Below are positions 55,752 through 64,000 of a DNA stretch of 64,000 nucleotides, piece by piece (position 1 is the first letter of the stretch; each line of letters starts with the position of its first letter). This stretch comes from Cytophagales bacterium (GTDB lineage Bacteria; Bacteroidota; Bacteroidia; Cytophagales; 172606-1): positions 26,463-90,462 of the forward strand of contig JAUJNL010000008.1 of assembly GCA_030448185.1 (NCBI GenBank), read 5' to 3'. Position numbers and translations under genes: made by a program. Below the pieces are notes generated by a model. It searched no databases. It was not told the origin of the DNA and saw only the letters and a program-made list of their open reading frames with translations.

Positions 55752-56099
55752 TTATTTCAGGTGATCACTCATTTTAAACACCGGTTCCATTTCAGCCCAA
55801 TGTTCATCAGGTTTGGCTTCGGGAGCTCTCTCCTGATAACTTGTCATCAGATCTTCCCACACTTTGTTCCTGGGGTTTAATTTCAGATAGCGGTCAAAGT
55901 CATACGCTGGTTCAAAATCGTCTGCTACATCCATTAGCATGAACAGTCTTCTTCCAATAAGCCAGATCCGAATGTCAAGCACACCCACTTCCCGGAAAGA
56001 CTTCACTACTTCCGGCCAGATCTCATCATGATGCTGGCGGTATTGGGCTATTATCTGAGGATCGTCTTTCAGCAGAATTGTCTTAGCGTAAGATTTCAT
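55752..56099 (-). CDS. L-rhamnose/L-fucose mutarotase-like protein
   Basis: 115 aa alpha/beta ferredoxin-fold mutarotase. The motif YRQHHDEIWPEVVKSFREVGVLDIRIW is the signature of the RhaM family, with the acid/base His. Mutarotases convert alpha and beta anomers of L-rhamnose or L-fucose. It pairs with the downstream fuconolactonase. Confidence 0.85.
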   Translation of the reverse strand: MKSYAKTILLKDDPQIIAQYRQHHDEIWPEVVKSFREVGVLDIRIWLIGRRLFMLMDVADDFEPAYDFDRYLKLNPRNKVWEDLMTSYQERAPEAKPDEHWAEMEPVFKMSDHLK

Positions 56100-56178
56100 T
56101 TATGAGTTTATTTTGCACAAGTACTTTAATGTTGGAAGCAGGAGTATCAGCAGTTCAGGTACTACACATCCAAATATA

Positions 56179-56238
56179 GGCTATAAAAACGTAAAGGGGC
56201 AAAACCAAATGGTTTTGCCCCTTTACGTTTTTATAGCC
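56179..56238 (-). terminator. 28-bp perfect hairpin terminator
   Basis: Arms 56179-56206 and 56211-56238 are perfect inverted copies of 28 bp with a 4-nt AAAT loop. The stem has a GGGGCAAAACC core and A/T-rich flanks with T5 and A5, so it can terminate in either direction. It follows the stop of the T9SS gene by six bases. Confidence 0.92.
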
Positions 56239-56243
56239 TGTAA

Positions 56244-58772
56244 CTACTGCTTTACCACTTTCATATTTTCGAGTGGCTGCCCATCAGCCAGGAGTTGAAC
56301 AATATATACGCCCTTTCTCCAGGTTCGGCCCAGCGGCACTGAATCACCACCCAAGTCAGTATAAGACCGTTCTTCTACTACCTTTCCCGACAAATCAGTC
56401 ACCCTGATCTTCACAGTTTTTATTCCATCCGGTAACAGAATCTTGGTTTCCTCATTAAATGGGTTCGGGAATAGAACTGTTTGATCCCAGCTGATTCCAA
56501 GCCTTGCAGTATTGGTAACAGTGAAGGTGCTGTGCGCTCCTGGAAGGTAATAACCTGGTTGCAGATATCCGTTTGCTCCACCACGACGGACTGCTTTTAC
56601 TACCAGATGGTAGGTAGCGCCTACCTCCATATCCTGTACGTATTCGTACGTCCATTGTGGACCACCAAATACATTCCGTGCCCAGTCGCCCAGGTAGGCA
56701 ACCTGTCCATTTACCGGATCAGTAATCGTGGGGCAAGGGCGGAAGTAGCAGGCGAAGTTAGCAACTTGATCGGCCCCGGTTAAAACGTCATCACCATTAT
56801 CCCGGTAAAGCTGGAAAATAGCTGCATCAGAATTAGCGACTACACCACTAGCTACCAATTTTGTAGACCGGGCAGAGGTACCGGTTGGCCTATATATATA
56901 CAATGGATGTAGAGAATTATAAACTGATTTAACATTACCATTAGAAGACCAGGGTCCTTGACCAATTATATTATTGCTTGCATCTACCTGTAAAGCTTTC
57001 ATCCGAACATAATACTTCGTTCCTGATTCCAAGGAAGCCTCATTGGGATTAAAAGTAAACTGAACGGGCGAACCAGTTGCGGTAATTGTTTTATCTAATT
57101 GAATTTGAGTAAACGCACCATCCTTGCTTAATTGAATCTGGTAACGATTAGCACCAATAATTGGACGTACAGATACTGATTGATTATAGCTATTTAGATA
57201 CACCTCTTGAGAGGATGGATCTGTATAAGAATCAGAAAGGGTCCCTGTCAGGTAAGTCTCCCCTAAAGCATTACCTGTAATAAATGTAATTACCGTTGAA
57301 TTATTACTGTTTGGCGCAGGATCAGCAGTAGTTAGGAAAGAAAATCTGACCTGGTAAATATATCCCGCCTGCAACAATTCATAAGGCCACTCATACACAT
57401 ACGGCTGGCTATTATTCAATCCAAGCGATACTTTGTAATAATCAGTTGGGTCCGAAGGATCATCAGTTGTGCTGAAAGCCGGCGTTGGCGAAGGGATTGT
57501 TGTTCCTGGGCCTATCCTACGTAACTCTAATTGTGCATTTTGAAATATAGAGGCGCATCCGATATAAGAAGCAATTTTGAAAGTCGGTGATTGTACTACA
57601 TCCGTCGAATTATCAGCCGGCACTGAAACAAATCTCAATGAACCTTCAGTACTTGATTCTTCCGGACCAACTACCGGCAGATAAGCTGGGGCAGCACCTG
57701 TTTGAACTAATCTGTAAGTAGTTCCTAAGTTTTGAGTGCCTTCACCTGAAAGTTCCTTAACAGCCTGTACTCTTACAATATACTGGGTAACCGGCTGCAA
57801 AGTTCCGCTTTGAGGGATAAATGTGCTGAAAGTACCGTTTGTATTACTATTTGTAACTACCTGAGAAGCAGCAACACCTGTCCAATTGAAACCTGTTGGA
57901 TTAGAAACAGCATTTGGGTCGCCAGACCAACGTATTTCCACATAATCTGCAGAAGGATAAGGATCAACATTGATGTAAAACCCACAGACACTTACATTGT
58001 TTACAGTAGGATAAGGTTGAGGTGGAGCAGTTACAGTTGGTGCTTGTCCGGTAAACACATCTATTTCTTTTACATAGGAATAACCTTGGTCATCAAAAAA
58101 TGTGGCTCTGATATTATAATTAGATGCAACTGATAATCCAGTAAAATTCCACTGATAAGGGCCCGCACCACTGATTATTGCCCAATCATAATCAGGAGCC
58201 ATATGGGTAGAAGGATCATTTGGATCCGGATATCCAAAATTTCCATCTTTTGCGTACTCAATCAGTAGATAGTCTACAAGATTACAGGCTTGAAAGGTTG
58301 GATATGGGTCAACATTAACCGTTAGATTTGTACCAGTGTTTGTATTACCTGGGGTAGGGCTTGTAATTTGAGGAACTGGAATTGTAGTTGTACCCACACC
58401 AACCGTAATCTGATCCGATCCCTGAGGGATAGTACCAGCATTATTAGAATAGGCTGTTACAACAATAAGATAAGCCTGATTATTAGTTAAGGTTGGCATC
58501 GGAATAGTTACCGGTGCGGTCCCAGCTGCTAAAGCAGTACCAGGAAAAAGGAACGAATCATAAAAATTATTACAGGTATTAATATACTCAACTTTAAACC
58601 TTCTTGTAGAAGTATTTCGTGTAACAGTAAGGTTAAAAGTCTGGGGCAGATTAGTGGAATACTGTGCCGGAGAGGTGATACGTGGTATCGTTGACTGCCC
58701 CCAGACCGGGACACTGGCAAATGCCAGGAAGCAAAAGAGCACGGTAAGAAGCGAAAGTAAATTTTTATTCAT
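56244..58772 (-). CDS. Large secreted beta-sandwich-repeat protein with T9SS tail
   Basis: 842 aa; the start at 58772 was chosen because it begins a signal peptide (MNKNLLSLLTVLFCFLAFASVPVWGQ), not the ATG at 58844. The mature protein holds several beta-sandwich (fibronectin-like) repeats with patterns such as YLIVVTAYSNNAG, YIVRVQAVKEL and YYVRMKALQVD. It ends with a type A sorting tail (VLFPNPFNEETKILLP to MKVVKQ) and is thus surface-exported. Possibly an adhesin or polysaccharide-binding protein. A good promoter lies upstream. Confidence 0.85.
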   Translation of the reverse strand: MNKNLLSLLTVLFCFLAFASVPVWGQSTIPRITSPAQYSTNLPQTFNLTVTRNTSTRRFKVEYINTCNNFYDSFLFPGTALAAGTAPVTIPMPTLTNNQAYLIVVTAYSNNAGTIPQGSDQITVGVGTTTIPVPQITSPTPGNTNTGTNLTVNVDPYPTFQACNLVDYLLIEYAKDGNFGYPDPNDPSTHMAPDYDWAIISGAGPYQWNFTGLSVASNYNIRATFFDDQGYSYVKEIDVFTGQAPTVTAPPQPYPTVNNVSVCGFYINVDPYPSADYVEIRWSGDPNAVSNPTGFNWTGVAASQVVTNSNTNGTFSTFIPQSGTLQPVTQYIVRVQAVKELSGEGTQNLGTTYRLVQTGAAPAYLPVVGPEESSTEGSLRFVSVPADNSTDVVQSPTFKIASYIGCASIFQNAQLELRRIGPGTTIPSPTPAFSTTDDPSDPTDYYKVSLGLNNSQPYVYEWPYELLQAGYIYQVRFSFLTTADPAPNSNNSTVITFITGNALGETYLTGTLSDSYTDPSSQEVYLNSYNQSVSVRPIIGANRYQIQLSKDGAFTQIQLDKTITATGSPVQFTFNPNEASLESGTKYYVRMKALQVDASNNIIGQGPWSSNGNVKSVYNSLHPLYIYRPTGTSARSTKLVASGVVANSDAAIFQLYRDNGDDVLTGADQVANFACYFRPCPTITDPVNGQVAYLGDWARNVFGGPQWTYEYVQDMEVGATYHLVVKAVRRGGANGYLQPGYYLPGAHSTFTVTNTARLGISWDQTVLFPNPFNEETKILLPDGIKTVKIRVTDLSGKVVEERSYTDLGGDSVPLGRTWRKGVYIVQLLADGQPLENMKVVKQ

Positions 58773-58794
58773 AAAATAAAAGAGTAAGACAATA

Positions 58795-58829
58795 CAAATA
58801 TAATTCTTTCCGGTATATACGATACCAAA
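58795..58829 (-). promoter_or_regulatory. Bacteroidota-type promoter of the T9SS gene
   Basis: TATATTTG (58802-58795) matches TAnnTTTG exactly on the minus strand. A TTTG box lies 23 bp further upstream (58829-58826), slightly wider than the usual 19-21 bp. The start codon is 22 bp away. Confidence 0.6.
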
Positions 58830-58844
58830 ATACTTCGTAAGCAA

Positions 58845-59636
58845 TGTTACTATTTTATTAGCTCCGGTTTAGGTGCCGGTTGTATTTTTTACGACAATAT
58901 CGGAGGCGTACACTTGCAGGATATGATAGAAAAAGGCTATTTCTGTGCGTATGAATTACATACAGGATTATTCTTTTCTCTTGGCGAAGTAATATATTTT
59001 CTTGTTTTACCTATAACGATCAAATAGTATAGCGTAGTGCCCCATCAGATTCCATAATAATCATCAGAATAAATCTGCTTATTTCTCCGTCTTACCTGGT
59101 ATAACAATACTTCACTTATTGTAGAAACTCATTTTCATTCAAAGCCTCGATGGCATGCAGTAATCCTGCCCCATTGTGCCAAGGCCGTGATTTCCGGCTT
59201 ATTGCCTTCATCGGCCCAGCCCTGGTATGTCTGGTACAGCTTATCCTTACCGATTTACCGTTGCCATTGCCAAAGATACCCCTTATGATTCACAACAATC
59301 GGATCAGCCCCCGAACGATAAGAAATCTCTGCATTCAGCTGCTCAAAATTGTACCGGTACCCCACCATATCAGCGGGGGTACAAAAGGTTCGCTGGCAGG
59401 CTGGGCAATAAGCAGGAAGGTCACTTGGACGGTGAGCAGAGAAAAGACAAACAGTAATATAATTTTTTCACTGGTGAATGGCAGCAGAATAGGTATTAGG
59501 TTAAAGGTACCGGACTTTCTTAAAATGAGTAATTAGAATTGAAAAATTGGCGATTCCACCTTTAACCTGGTTTCTTTTTGGTGATTAGGCCGAAAATACC
59601 TTAGATTCGCCGGCCACGCAAAACCAACCGGCTCTT
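58845..59636. other. Intergenic region with an unrecognised minus-strand relic
   Basis: 792 bp with no intact gene. The minus strand near 59370-59140 carries protein-like pieces in shifting frames (NFEQLNAEISYRSGADPIVVNHKG, KLYQTYQGWADEGNKPEITALAQWG, AIEALNENEFLQ with a stop at about 59118). The first is faintly like the start of a GH43-type domain (ADPxVVxHKG), but I do not claim this. The rest is AT-rich. Confidence 0.45.
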
Positions 59637-60506
59637 ATGGCTACCCTCGAAAACGAATTACTGAAAGTATCTGTTCGCACCCAAGGTGCCGAACTCACTT
59701 CTCTGTTTGACAAAACCAACGGTATTGAACATCTCTGGCAGGGTGATCCGGCGGTGTGGGGCTGGCATGCGCCCAATTTGTTTCCAGTAATTGGAGCCTG
59801 TTTAAATAATCAATTATTGATCAAGGGAAAAACTTACCCGATGGAACGGCATGGCTTTACCCGGCAATCCCAATTTACGCTGCTGAATTCTTCCCAAACC
59901 CAGGCCCTGTTTTCCCTCCGGTACAATGAGCAAACGATGGCCGCTTATCCGTATCGTTTCGAATTCCAGATTGAATACCAATTGGAAGGAAAAACACTGA
60001 CAGTCACCTACCGGGTCATTAATGAAGCCCAGGAATCAATTTATTTTTCGGTAGGAGGCCATCCGGCTTTCAACGTTCCTTTTTTCCCGCAGGAAGACTA
60101 CACTGACTATTACGTAGCGTTTGATGCGGACGAAAAGCTGGAAAGGCACCTTTTATCCAAATCAGGTTATTTTACGGGTCAGACGGAGCCGGTACCTACT
60201 CCTGACCGTAAACTAGCATTGACTAAACACCTGTTCGATCAGGACGCCCTGGTTTTTAAGAATATTACTTCTAGAAGGGTTAGCATTCGCAGCAAAAATC
60301 ACGATGTTTCCCTTTCGGTGGGCTACCCTCCCTTCAATTACCTGGGGATCTGGGCAAAACCCGGAGCCCCGTTCGTTTGTATCGAACCCTGGCTTGGCTG
60401 CTCTGACAGTGAAGGGAAACAGGTGGCTATTGAAGCAAAAGAAGGAATTCAACGGGTAGAGCCGGGGGCCATTTTCGAAGCAACCTTCAACATTAGCGTT
60501 GCTTAG
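59637..60506 (+). CDS. Aldose 1-epimerase-family protein (LacX-like mutarotase)
   Basis: 289 aa galactose-mutarotase-like beta-sandwich. HGFTRQSQFTLL (about 79-90) and SVGGHPAFNVPF (about 140-151) contain the catalytic His residues, and an acidic residue in FVCIEPWLG is the expected base. The family converts sugar anomers; sugar unknown. It stands alone on the plus strand. Confidence 0.87.
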   Translation: MATLENELLKVSVRTQGAELTSLFDKTNGIEHLWQGDPAVWGWHAPNLFPVIGACLNNQLLIKGKTYPMERHGFTRQSQFTLLNSSQTQALFSLRYNEQTMAAYPYRFEFQIEYQLEGKTLTVTYRVINEAQESIYFSVGGHPAFNVPFFPQEDYTDYYVAFDADEKLERHLLSKSGYFTGQTEPVPTPDRKLALTKHLFDQDALVFKNITSRRVSIRSKNHDVSLSVGYPPFNYLGIWAKPGAPFVCIEPWLGCSDSEGKQVAIEAKEGIQRVEPGAIFEATFNISVA

Positions 60507-60562
60507 CAGTTGGGCTGGTTATTCAGCCCATCGTCTTAATTGACACAATAGCATTAAGCTGT

Positions 60563-60784
60563 TTAGATGGGCAACTTTGCAATTATAGCCTTCAACTTCT
60601 CTTTTACTGTGGGCCATTCCTCCTCGATGATGCTGTACACGGCACTGTGCCGGTAACTGCCGTCATCTCGAATCATGTGATTCCGGAGAACACCCTCAAA
60701 CGTAGCGCCTATCTTTTGAATCGCCTTCCGCGACCGTAGGTTGTTTTCATCCGTCTTGAGGTAAATCCGGACGATGTATGGAAC
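60563..60784 (-). pseudogene. C-terminal fragment of a RimJ/RimL-type GNAT acetyltransferase
   Basis: 74 codons from about 60784 to a TAA at 60563 read VPYIVRIYLKTDENNLRSRK and IQKIGATFEGVLRNHMIRDD, then YRHSAVYSIIEEEWPTVKEK, the typical last third of ribosomal-protein or small-molecule GNAT acetyltransferases. The acetyl-CoA binding part and start are absent, so the gene is truncated at its 5' side. Confidence 0.8.
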
Positions 60785-61011
60785 GTACCCACAATTTCAT
60801 GATGCTTCTCACTGAGCAAGTTTGCCTCGTATAAACTATCCAATAATGGGAGGGTTAATTCATCCGCCGGCTTGATTCCTTTTTGCTTTCGATAGGTATT
60901 GCGGATACCAGAAATAATACTACTGATCCTATTTTTCTCATTTTACAGAAGGTTACGCACACCTCAGTTATTAGGTTCAGATCTCTAGTAAACATGCACA
61001 TACAATTCTGC
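60785..61011. other. Short unassigned stretch upstream of the GNAT fragment
   Basis: About 230 bp. On the minus strand a helical frame without a start reads KPADELTLPLLDSLYEANLL and runs into the GNAT fragment region in another frame. It appears to be the tail of a lost gene; I do not recognise it. Confidence 0.4.
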
Positions 61012-62067
61012 CTAAAAGACCAGCCCCTCTCCTTCTTTGGGCACCACAAACACATTCTCGGATAGGTTATACTTCTTTAATGCCTGGTGCAAATCCTGGA
61101 TGGGCTCATTCTTGCCGTCATCGGCCAGCGGGAAAGTGCCGAAGTGGCTGGCGATGCTTCTGCTGGCCTTTACATCCAGGTGAATTTGCACGGCTTGTTC
61201 GGGGGATACGTGAATGGGCGACATAAACCACTGGGGACGGTAGGCGCCAATGGGCAGAATGGCCAGGCGGATCGGCGCATACTTTTCTCCGATGGGTTGG
61301 AAAATAGGTCCGTAGCCGGTATCTCCGGCAAAATAGATATTACCGGCCGGATGCTTTAATACATACCCACACCAAAGGGTGGCATCGCGGTCAAATATAC
61401 CGCGGCCCGAAAAATGCTGCGCCGGTACGCAGGCTATCTGCAAATTTCCACGTAAGGGCAATTCCTGTCCCCAGTCCATGTCGGTAGCCGTGGTAATTCC
61501 CTGCTGGTCCAGGTAGGCTTTTACACCAAGCGGCGTAATGAAGCGTGGCTGATGGGTAGCTGCCAATTGCCCAAGGGTGGCAATATCGAGGTGATCATAG
61601 TGGTTATGACTGAGCAGGACCATATCAATCCGGGGCAGGTCCTGTAGGCGGATACCGGGAGGCCGCATCCGCTTTGGCCCGGCAAAGGTAAACGGGCTTA
61701 CCCGTTCACTCCATACGGGATCAGTCAGTATGTTGAGCCCTTCAATCTGAATCAGGAAAGTAGTGTGATTGATAAAAGTAACCCGTAGCGAATCGCCGGT
61801 AACCATGGCCGGCGGTGGCGGTCCTGGCGGAATCTGCTTGTTTTCGGGCCACTCTCCCTGCTTCCGGTTCATCATCCAGGAAAGCACTTCTTTGAAGCCC
61901 TTGGACTGGGCACCGCCAATATTTTTGAATTGTTTGCCATCAAAATGGTCGCTCACGGGCCCCTGGTACCGGGGCGCCGACAGTAAGTGTCCCGTTGCCA
62001 AGGCACCTAGTACCACCAGCAATAAAACTGTTCCTATCCAAAGCATGATCTTGGTTCGTTTTTTCAC
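61012..62067 (-). CDS. MBL-fold hydrolase of the NAPE-PLD/UlaG-like type, membrane-anchored
   Basis: 351 aa from the GTG at 62067; GTG at 62076 and ATG at 62046 are alternatives. An N-terminal helix (MLWIGTVLLLVVLGALATG) anchors or exports it. Metal site: LLSHNHYDHLD (HxHxDH), with His in PAQHFSGRG, FAGDTGYG and a late SHFGTFPLAD. NAPE-PLD-like enzymes cleave phospholipid amides, but many bacterial members have unknown substrates. Stop at 61012. Confidence 0.83.
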   Translation of the reverse strand: MKKRTKIMLWIGTVLLLVVLGALATGHLLSAPRYQGPVSDHFDGKQFKNIGGAQSKGFKEVLSWMMNRKQGEWPENKQIPPGPPPPAMVTGDSLRVTFINHTTFLIQIEGLNILTDPVWSERVSPFTFAGPKRMRPPGIRLQDLPRIDMVLLSHNHYDHLDIATLGQLAATHQPRFITPLGVKAYLDQQGITTATDMDWGQELPLRGNLQIACVPAQHFSGRGIFDRDATLWCGYVLKHPAGNIYFAGDTGYGPIFQPIGEKYAPIRLAILPIGAYRPQWFMSPIHVSPEQAVQIHLDVKASRSIASHFGTFPLADDGKNEPIQDLHQALKKYNLSENVFVVPKEGEGLVF

Positions 62068-62106
62068 CGCTACCACAACAGTAATTTTATTGCCAGCTCA
62101 CTCTGT

Positions 62107-62775
62107 TTACTCAAACCAGACCGTAAATTCGGGCAGCGATTTCCGATCAATATCAGGAACTAAGGTATTTTCGGCCGGATACCCTACGGGAATGAGCAAA
62201 AAAGGCCGTTCGTTTTCGGGCCGGTTCAGAATCCTGGTCAGAAAATTCATGGGACTAGGGGTATGGGTAAGGGCTACTAAGCCTGCTTCGTGAATAGCGG
62301 TCAGTAGGAAGCCACAGGCAATTCCTACCGATTCCGTTACGTAGTAGTTGTGGCGTTTGCTGCCGTCTACCACGTCGTAGATACGTTTGAAGGCAACAAT
62401 CAGCCAGGGAGCCGTTTCCAAAAAAGGCTTCTGCCAATCGGTGCCAAATGGCTCCAAGTCTTGCAGCCATTCCGGCGTCATGCGTCCGTGGTAGTTTTCG
62501 TATTCTTCCGCTTCGGCGGCTTTCCGGATGGCACTCTTTAATTGCGGATTGGCAATGGCACAAAATGTCCAAGGCTGCTTATGGGCACCCGAAGGAGCAC
62601 AATTTGCAGCCTTTAACAGGTTTTCGATCACGTCCCGAGGCACGGGCTGGGCACTGAATTCGCGAACGGACCGGCGTTGATTAATATCACTGTAGAAAGC
62701 CTGGCTTCGCAGCCTTAACGTTTCTTCGGGTAGAAATTCACGCGAATAAGGTATAAACGGATAAGAATGCGTCAT
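62107..62775 (-). CDS. Nitroreductase-family flavoprotein
   Basis: 222 aa FMN-dependent oxidoreductase. The FMN motif RRSVREFSAQPVP (about 33-45) and APSGAHKQPW (about 60-69) match the family, with VTESVGIACGFLLTAIHEAGL and TPSPMNF (about 170-178) on the far side of the flavin. It resembles the iodotyrosine-deiodinase/BluB-like subgroup in the APSG.. motif and length. Substrate not assignable. Confidence 0.87.
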   Translation of the reverse strand: MTHSYPFIPYSREFLPEETLRLRSQAFYSDINQRRSVREFSAQPVPRDVIENLLKAANCAPSGAHKQPWTFCAIANPQLKSAIRKAAEAEEYENYHGRMTPEWLQDLEPFGTDWQKPFLETAPWLIVAFKRIYDVVDGSKRHNYYVTESVGIACGFLLTAIHEAGLVALTHTPSPMNFLTRILNRPENERPFLLIPVGYPAENTLVPDIDRKSLPEFTVWFE

Positions 62776-62958
62776 GAAGGAGCAGGTTACCGCTCAAATT
62801 ACTAAGCCTCCACGGCACTGCCAAATAGATAGCTGATATGTTGACGGATGCCACACAAGCGTTGACACTGGTACCTATTTTTTGACAATGCGCGTACATG
62901 ATGGTTTTGTACTTCAAAAGTGTACTGGATTCTTTGGAATCCAGCCGTTACCGGATGT

Positions 62959-63654
62959 CTACTGCTGAGTGATCAGCTCAGGCGAGGGCGCCACTAAATG
63001 TACCTCCCGCCGACTAGCGCCAACTACCACTTGCCGACGGTCGTGGTATCGTCGGTCAGGCGTGGTAATGGTCAGGGTATAGGTACCTTTTCTCATCCCC
63101 GTTAAGTCCAGATTGCGGTGGTACTTACTACTACTCACACAGTCGGTGAATACGTCCCAGTCTGACGGATCGCGTAGGGAAATATTGATTTTGCGCCGGG
63201 TAGGGTTATCAAATAGTATTTTCAGCCTCGCAGTGTTTTCAATAAAAAAGGCGTTTGCCCGAATGGCATGCGTGGTGGCTATGCCTGGGTCCACCGTTGC
63301 CGGACGACCAGCAGCTCTTTTTGCTTTGTGGGGCAATTCCACCGGCAGCAAACTTGCCTTTATGTGGCCGCCGATTAATTGATTCTGCATAAACTGGTTG
63401 AAAGCCTGATCAATTATTTGCCGGTTACGATCAGTTAGCTTAATGTACTGGCCCGGCAGGGTTTCCTGGTAGAGCATTTGCTGGTCGGCGCTGAAAAACG
63501 TAATGGTCGTGTTGCGCGTACGGTGATCCGTAAATAGTTTCCAGTGTCCCTTAGGATGGGTTGGTTCACGGTAATACGCCTCATTTTGGGCAGCACTGTT
63601 GGTCGCAAACAAGCAAGCGACTGCCAGTAAAAGAATGATTGCTTTCCGTTTCAT
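62959..63654 (-). CDS. Secreted hypothetical protein, 231 aa
   Basis: The start at 63654 gives a signal peptide (MKRKAIILLLAVACLFATNSAAQ); an ATG at 63762 adds 36 atypical residues. The mature protein has a predicted beta-rich C-terminal half with RKINISLRDPSDWDVFTD and GMRKGTYTLTITTPD, similar to extracellular carbohydrate- or metal-binding domains, but no family is recognised. The T9SS tail is absent. Confidence 0.65.
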   Translation of the reverse strand: MKRKAIILLLAVACLFATNSAAQNEAYYREPTHPKGHWKLFTDHRTRNTTITFFSADQQMLYQETLPGQYIKLTDRNRQIIDQAFNQFMQNQLIGGHIKASLLPVELPHKAKRAAGRPATVDPGIATTHAIRANAFFIENTARLKILFDNPTRRKINISLRDPSDWDVFTDCVSSSKYHRNLDLTGMRKGTYTLTITTPDRRYHDRRQVVVGASRREVHLVAPSPELITQQ

Positions 63655-64000
63655 GGGCCAAAAAGTTGCAGATGGATTAATAGCAGGAGCCAGCCTCGGC
63701 GGGCAAATAGCTTTTTTTAAGTTAGTGGACGGAAGAAAGGTTTTTGTAATCAGGTTTGACAAAAAATGTGTTTCTTCGAAACTTGTTCTACTGATTACTC
63801 AGTGAGATCTGCCGGTAGAGAAGCTGTTTAACTTCCGGAAAAGAGTGAGGTTGAATATCGCCTTTTAGAACTCACATTCAAAAAATATTTAAGGATGTAG
63901 CCTGATTTCAACCTTTTCGCTAATTGCATTAGGGCAAAATACGAAAGTCGGGCTTAGGCGTCTTCCCGAAAAGCCTAAACAGCCTCACATATAAATAAGT
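63655..64000. other. Noncoding end of the window
   Basis: 346 bp upstream of the secreted gene. No gene, strong promoter, terminator or repeat was recognised. The sequence is AT-rich in its right half. Confidence 0.4.

Noticed and set aside
58845..59636. Glycoside hydrolase family 43 relic
   Set aside because: The fragment ADPIVVNHKG is only faintly similar and the downstream pieces do not fit; kept as unassigned relic.
1..64000. CRISPR arrays
   Set aside because: No regularly spaced direct repeats were seen; the tandem word repeats are inverted and irregular.
1..64000. tRNA or rRNA genes
   Set aside because: No convincing tRNA arm pattern (GGTTCGAATCC-like) or rRNA stretch was found by eye.

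Overview
The window comes from a Bacteroidota chromosome, most likely order Cytophagales (Spirosoma/Dyadobacter-like). This is inferred from an alternative complex III operon, several secreted proteins with C-terminal type IX secretion (T9SS) sorting tails and malectin domains, TAnnTTTG-type promoters, and the near absence of Shine-Dalgarno sequences. No rRNA, tRNA, CRISPR array, intact transposase or prophage was seen.

Layout. 1-5.9 kb (minus): actA-actB-actC of the quinol-oxidising alternative complex III; actB carries a one-base frameshift. 6.4-10.2 kb (plus): a hypothetical protein, a secreted alpha/beta-hydrolase, an outer-membrane-like protein and a beta-hydroxyacid dehydrogenase. 10.2-17.9 kb (minus): a signalling operon of a three-receiver hybrid kinase, CheR, CheB and a receiver-kinase (frameshifted near its start). 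18.1-31.1 kb: ankyrin and WG-repeat proteins, an SDR, a very large TraB/GumN protein, a hydrolase, cyclophilin, GNAT, an amino-acid permease, YtxH and cupin genes. 31.2-39.9 kb: three malectin/T9SS genes, the middle one a heavily frameshifted pseudogene. 39.9-43.1 kb: AT-rich accessory stretch with a MITE-like inverted repeat, a frameshifted ODP/MBL gene and a coupled pair of small unknown genes. 43.2-50.4 kb: a PAS/GAF hybrid kinase with receiver and HPt, a lone receiver, housekeeping-like genes and a lone HPt. 50.4-53.6 kb: relic zone with TPR and TrpF-like pseudogenes and palindromic elements. 53.6-63.7 kb: polyprenyl synthase, fuconolactonase plus sugar mutarotase, a large T9SS surface protein, aldose epimerase, a GNAT fragment, a NAPE-PLD-like metallohydrolase, nitroreductase and a secreted unknown.

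How the genes fit together. ActABC oxidises menaquinol in respiration, and the polyprenyl synthase could supply the quinone tail. Phosphorelay parts are unusually dense (three kinases, six receivers, two HPt domains, CheB and CheR) with no DNA-binding output regulator in view. The secreted malectin, beta-helix and T9SS proteins with the fuconolactonase, mutarotase and epimerase point to polysaccharide or deoxysugar use.

The least explained material is intergenic. A family of palindromic elements shares a CCGCAT/ATGCGG core, a separate 137-bp element has 30-bp perfect inverted ends, and at several loci long hairpins are built from short reiterated words. Three otherwise sound genes carry a single missing base, so some frameshifts may be sequence errors; the local pile-ups at 33.5-37 kb and 51.7-53.3 kb look more like real decay.
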